A stretch of DNA of 64,000 nt from CAZWCE01 sp964632505 (GTDB lineage Bacteria > Planctomycetota > Planctomycetia > Pirellulales > Thermoguttaceae). The notes beneath the pieces are model-generated. The model did no database searches and was not told the origin of the DNA. It saw nothing but the letters and a program-made list of their open reading frames with translations. The position numbers and the translations under genes are program-made. Positions 62,512 through 64,000 of this stretch are shown here, piece by piece (the stretch's first letter is position 1; each line of letters begins with the position of its first letter). The DNA is taken from NCBI GenBank assembly GCA_964632505.1, contig CAZWCE010000006.1, positions 124,001-188,000 of the forward strand, given 5' to 3'.

Positions 62512-64000
62512 TCATGGCTGAGGCAACTCGGAGGTGTCTTCCTCCGAGTCGGCCGGCGGCGTTTCTTTTTCTTCCAGGGGAGCCGGTTCCGGGGGTTGGC
62601 CGGTGAGTTCGTCGGTTTCCGGCTCGCTGTCGTCGGCGTTTTCCTCGTCGGCCTGTTCCTTTGCCTCGGCCTCCCGGGCGGACGCCTTGGCCGCTTCGTA
62701 CTGCTGATTTCGGCCGTAGAGACGGTCGTGGAAGAGGCTCATCGCATGCAGCGCGACGGTGAGTGCCTCGATCTGCTTGGTTGACATCGATGCCGGCGAG
62801 GTTTGCAGGGAGATCCGATTGACCTGATTCGTCAAGTGTGCCATGCTTCTCAGGAAGGAACTTTCGCGGAGTTGCTCTTCCGGAAGGGAATGGACCAACC
62901 AGCGGAGGATATGCGCGTTGGCGAAGAGCTGATCGTAGAATCCTTCGCCACTTCCTTTGTAGAGGAAGAATTTCGGATGCCATCCGCCCTCGCCGTTTCG
63001 AATCTCCAGGGCGAAATCCTGGTACTGCTCCAGTCGCTCCTGCGCATCGGCGAGCGGGCCTTCCAGAGGAAGGTCTTCCAACTGGTAGCGCCCGACCGCG
63101 GCGGAAAAGCCGAGAAGCTGGTTGGTGACCTCCTCGCAGCTCTGATCGACCGGCCGCTGCAGCTCCTCGTAGACGATTCGCTCGAGCGACCACTCTTCCT
63201 GAAGACTGTTCTCCCACTTCTTGTCGGGAGAGACGTAGAAGGAAAGCCCCACAAGCTTCATCGAGAGGTCGTCACCCCGGCTGCAATAGTATTTTTCGCC
63301 TTCGACCAGGTCGGCCAAGGTGAGTCCTTCGGCACCTTCGAGGCGGAGTTCATACGATTCGTCGATCTTCGAAAAGGCCAACATCGCCAGGAAGGTGGAG
63401 GGGTATTTCTGGAACCCGTACCCCATTTTCGTGATCGGGAAGGTACCGTCGGATCGCAACAGGCGTTGTCCTTTGAAGGGATAGTTCCAACAGAGGCAGC
63501 CGATCGCGTAGAGGTATCCCCCCTGTTTGCCATCGGAGAGATGGTAGACGACCGATTCGGCGCCGTAGGGGAAACAGAGATGGATGACTTCCTCGATGGA
63601 GTTGCCTCGCGTCTGGAAAGGTCGTCGGGCGTTGGCGGCGAGCAGTTGTTCGATCGTCCCTCGAAGCTTTCGCGATTCCTCGCTCAATGGGGCAAGGTCG
63701 TCGAACTGCGATTCCACCTCTTGGAGGGTCAGATCGGAGGCTTGCTTGAGTTGCTCGATTTCTCCCTCTTCGAAAATGGGCAGGATCTGTGGTTCGTTCG
63801 GCAATCCCGGTCCCACTTCCGGCTGCTGGTTCGCCGACTGCAAAGCGCTCCGGGACCGATTTTGGTTGGAATTGCGGTGTCTCGAAGAGTACTGGGGGTG
63901 ATAATTCGATGGTTGTCTTTGATAGGAAGAGGAACGCCGCGAATAGCGTTGGGCGTGGGTTTGCGACGGGAGGATTCCCGAGAGGACGAACGATAACGAA
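62512..64000 (-). CDS. Secreted protein of unknown function, 5' end beyond the window
   Basis: The frame is open from the stop at 62512 to the window edge, so the gene is partial here and its start lies to the right. Reading inwards from the edge, the first residues are SLSFVLSGILPSQTHAQRYS, the end of a signal peptide with cleavage after THA. A Ser/Arg/Gln/Asn-rich stretch follows (about 45 residues), then a folded domain of about 330 residues I do not recognise (HLCFPYGAESVVYHLSDGKQ; GYLYAIGCLCWNYPFKGQRL), and a Glu/Pro-rich disordered end. A TTG at 63843 is only an internal codon. At least 495 aa. It may be a planctomycete-specific envelope protein; no function is proposed. Confidence 0.78.
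   Translation of the reverse strand, partial: SLSFVLSGILPSQTHAQRYSRRSSSYQRQPSNYHPQYSSRHRNSNQNRSRSALQSANQQPEVGPGLPNEPQILPIFEEGEIEQLKQASDLTLQEVESQFDDLAPLSEESRKLRGTIEQLLAANARRPFQTRGNSIEEVIHLCFPYGAESVVYHLSDGKQGGYLYAIGCLCWNYPFKGQRLLRSDGTFPITKMGYGFQKYPSTFLAMLAFSKIDESYELRLEGAEGLTLADLVEGEKYYCSRGDDLSMKLVGLSFYVSPDKKWENSLQEEWSLERIVYEELQRPVDQSCEEVTNQLLGFSAAVGRYQLEDLPLEGPLADAQERLEQYQDFALEIRNGEGGWHPKFFLYKGSGEGFYDQLFANAHILRWLVHSLPEEQLRESSFLRSMAHLTNQVNRISLQTSPASMSTKQIEALTVALHAMSLFHDRLYGRNQQYEAAKASAREAEAKEQADEENADDSEPETDELTGQPPEPAPLEEKETPPADSEEDTSELPQP

Noticed and set aside
1..64000. tRNA, rRNA, CRISPR, insertion sequence or prophage
   Set aside because: No T-loop/acceptor pattern, no spaced direct repeats, no transposase, integrase or phage structural genes were seen; the only long repeats are inside the giant gene.

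Overview
The window reads as a chromosomal segment of a planctomycete (phylum Planctomycetota, probably the Pirellulales side; the genus cannot be told from the sequence). The evidence is the gene repertoire: a Tat-exported Gfo/Idh/MocA protein, a ThuA-type protein, a DUF1207 protein, a TolB-like propeller/cytochrome of the kind annotated with hydrazine-synthase-alpha-like domains, an FG-GAP secreted protein, a second shortened SecA, and several large secretin-domain proteins. Genes are loosely packed, mostly monocistronic, on both strands. I found no rRNA, tRNA, CRISPR array, insertion sequence or prophage.

Layout. 0-11 kb: class II photolyase, nitroreductase, Gfo/Idh/MocA oxidoreductase, a ThuA-M23-PKD fusion, a GH123-like glycosidase, a MazG/DCTPP1-type pyrophosphatase and a DUF1207 protein. 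11-21 kb: ndk, a small secreted protein, a secreted TPR protein, then a partial Tad/Flp pilus locus (Flp pilin, possible 37-aa membrane peptide, prepilin peptidase, CpaB, CpaC secretin). 21-30 kb, mainly minus strand: queG, a small lipoprotein (+), mutS, a zinc/manganese-type ABC permease and ATPase, and a propeller protein with two CxxCH motifs. 30-41 kb: one 11.2-kb minus-strand gene. 41.6-50.5 kb: uvrA, murD, a corrinoid protein, formate-tetrahydrofolate ligase, an FG-GAP protein. 50.6-64 kb: a trypsin-like protease with a degenerate second domain, a disordered lipoprotein, a short SecA paralogue, a 1298-aa TPR/secretin protein, an NDUFA9-like SDR, and a secreted protein running off the right edge.

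The most unusual element is the about 3,719-aa protein at 29918-41077. After a signal peptide, an STN/N0-like region and a charged coiled coil, it carries about 40 tandem copies of a 65-75-residue unit that looks like the secretin N1 (Secretin_N, KH-like) ring-building domain. A Pro/Glu/Lys-rich linker and two or three more such units follow. There is no secretin beta-barrel. Two true secretins lie in the same window (18102-20762 and 57264-61160). A very tall periplasmic tube, collar or scaffold of secretin-N-type rings is a reasonable but unproven idea.

Other systems visible: cell-surface and envelope work (pilus parts, secretins, SecA paralogue, lipoproteins, M23 and trypsin-like proteases), DNA repair (photolyase, MutS, UvrA), and C1 metabolism (corrinoid protein next to formate-THF ligase). 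Many functional statements rest on family recognition by eye, since no database search was possible.
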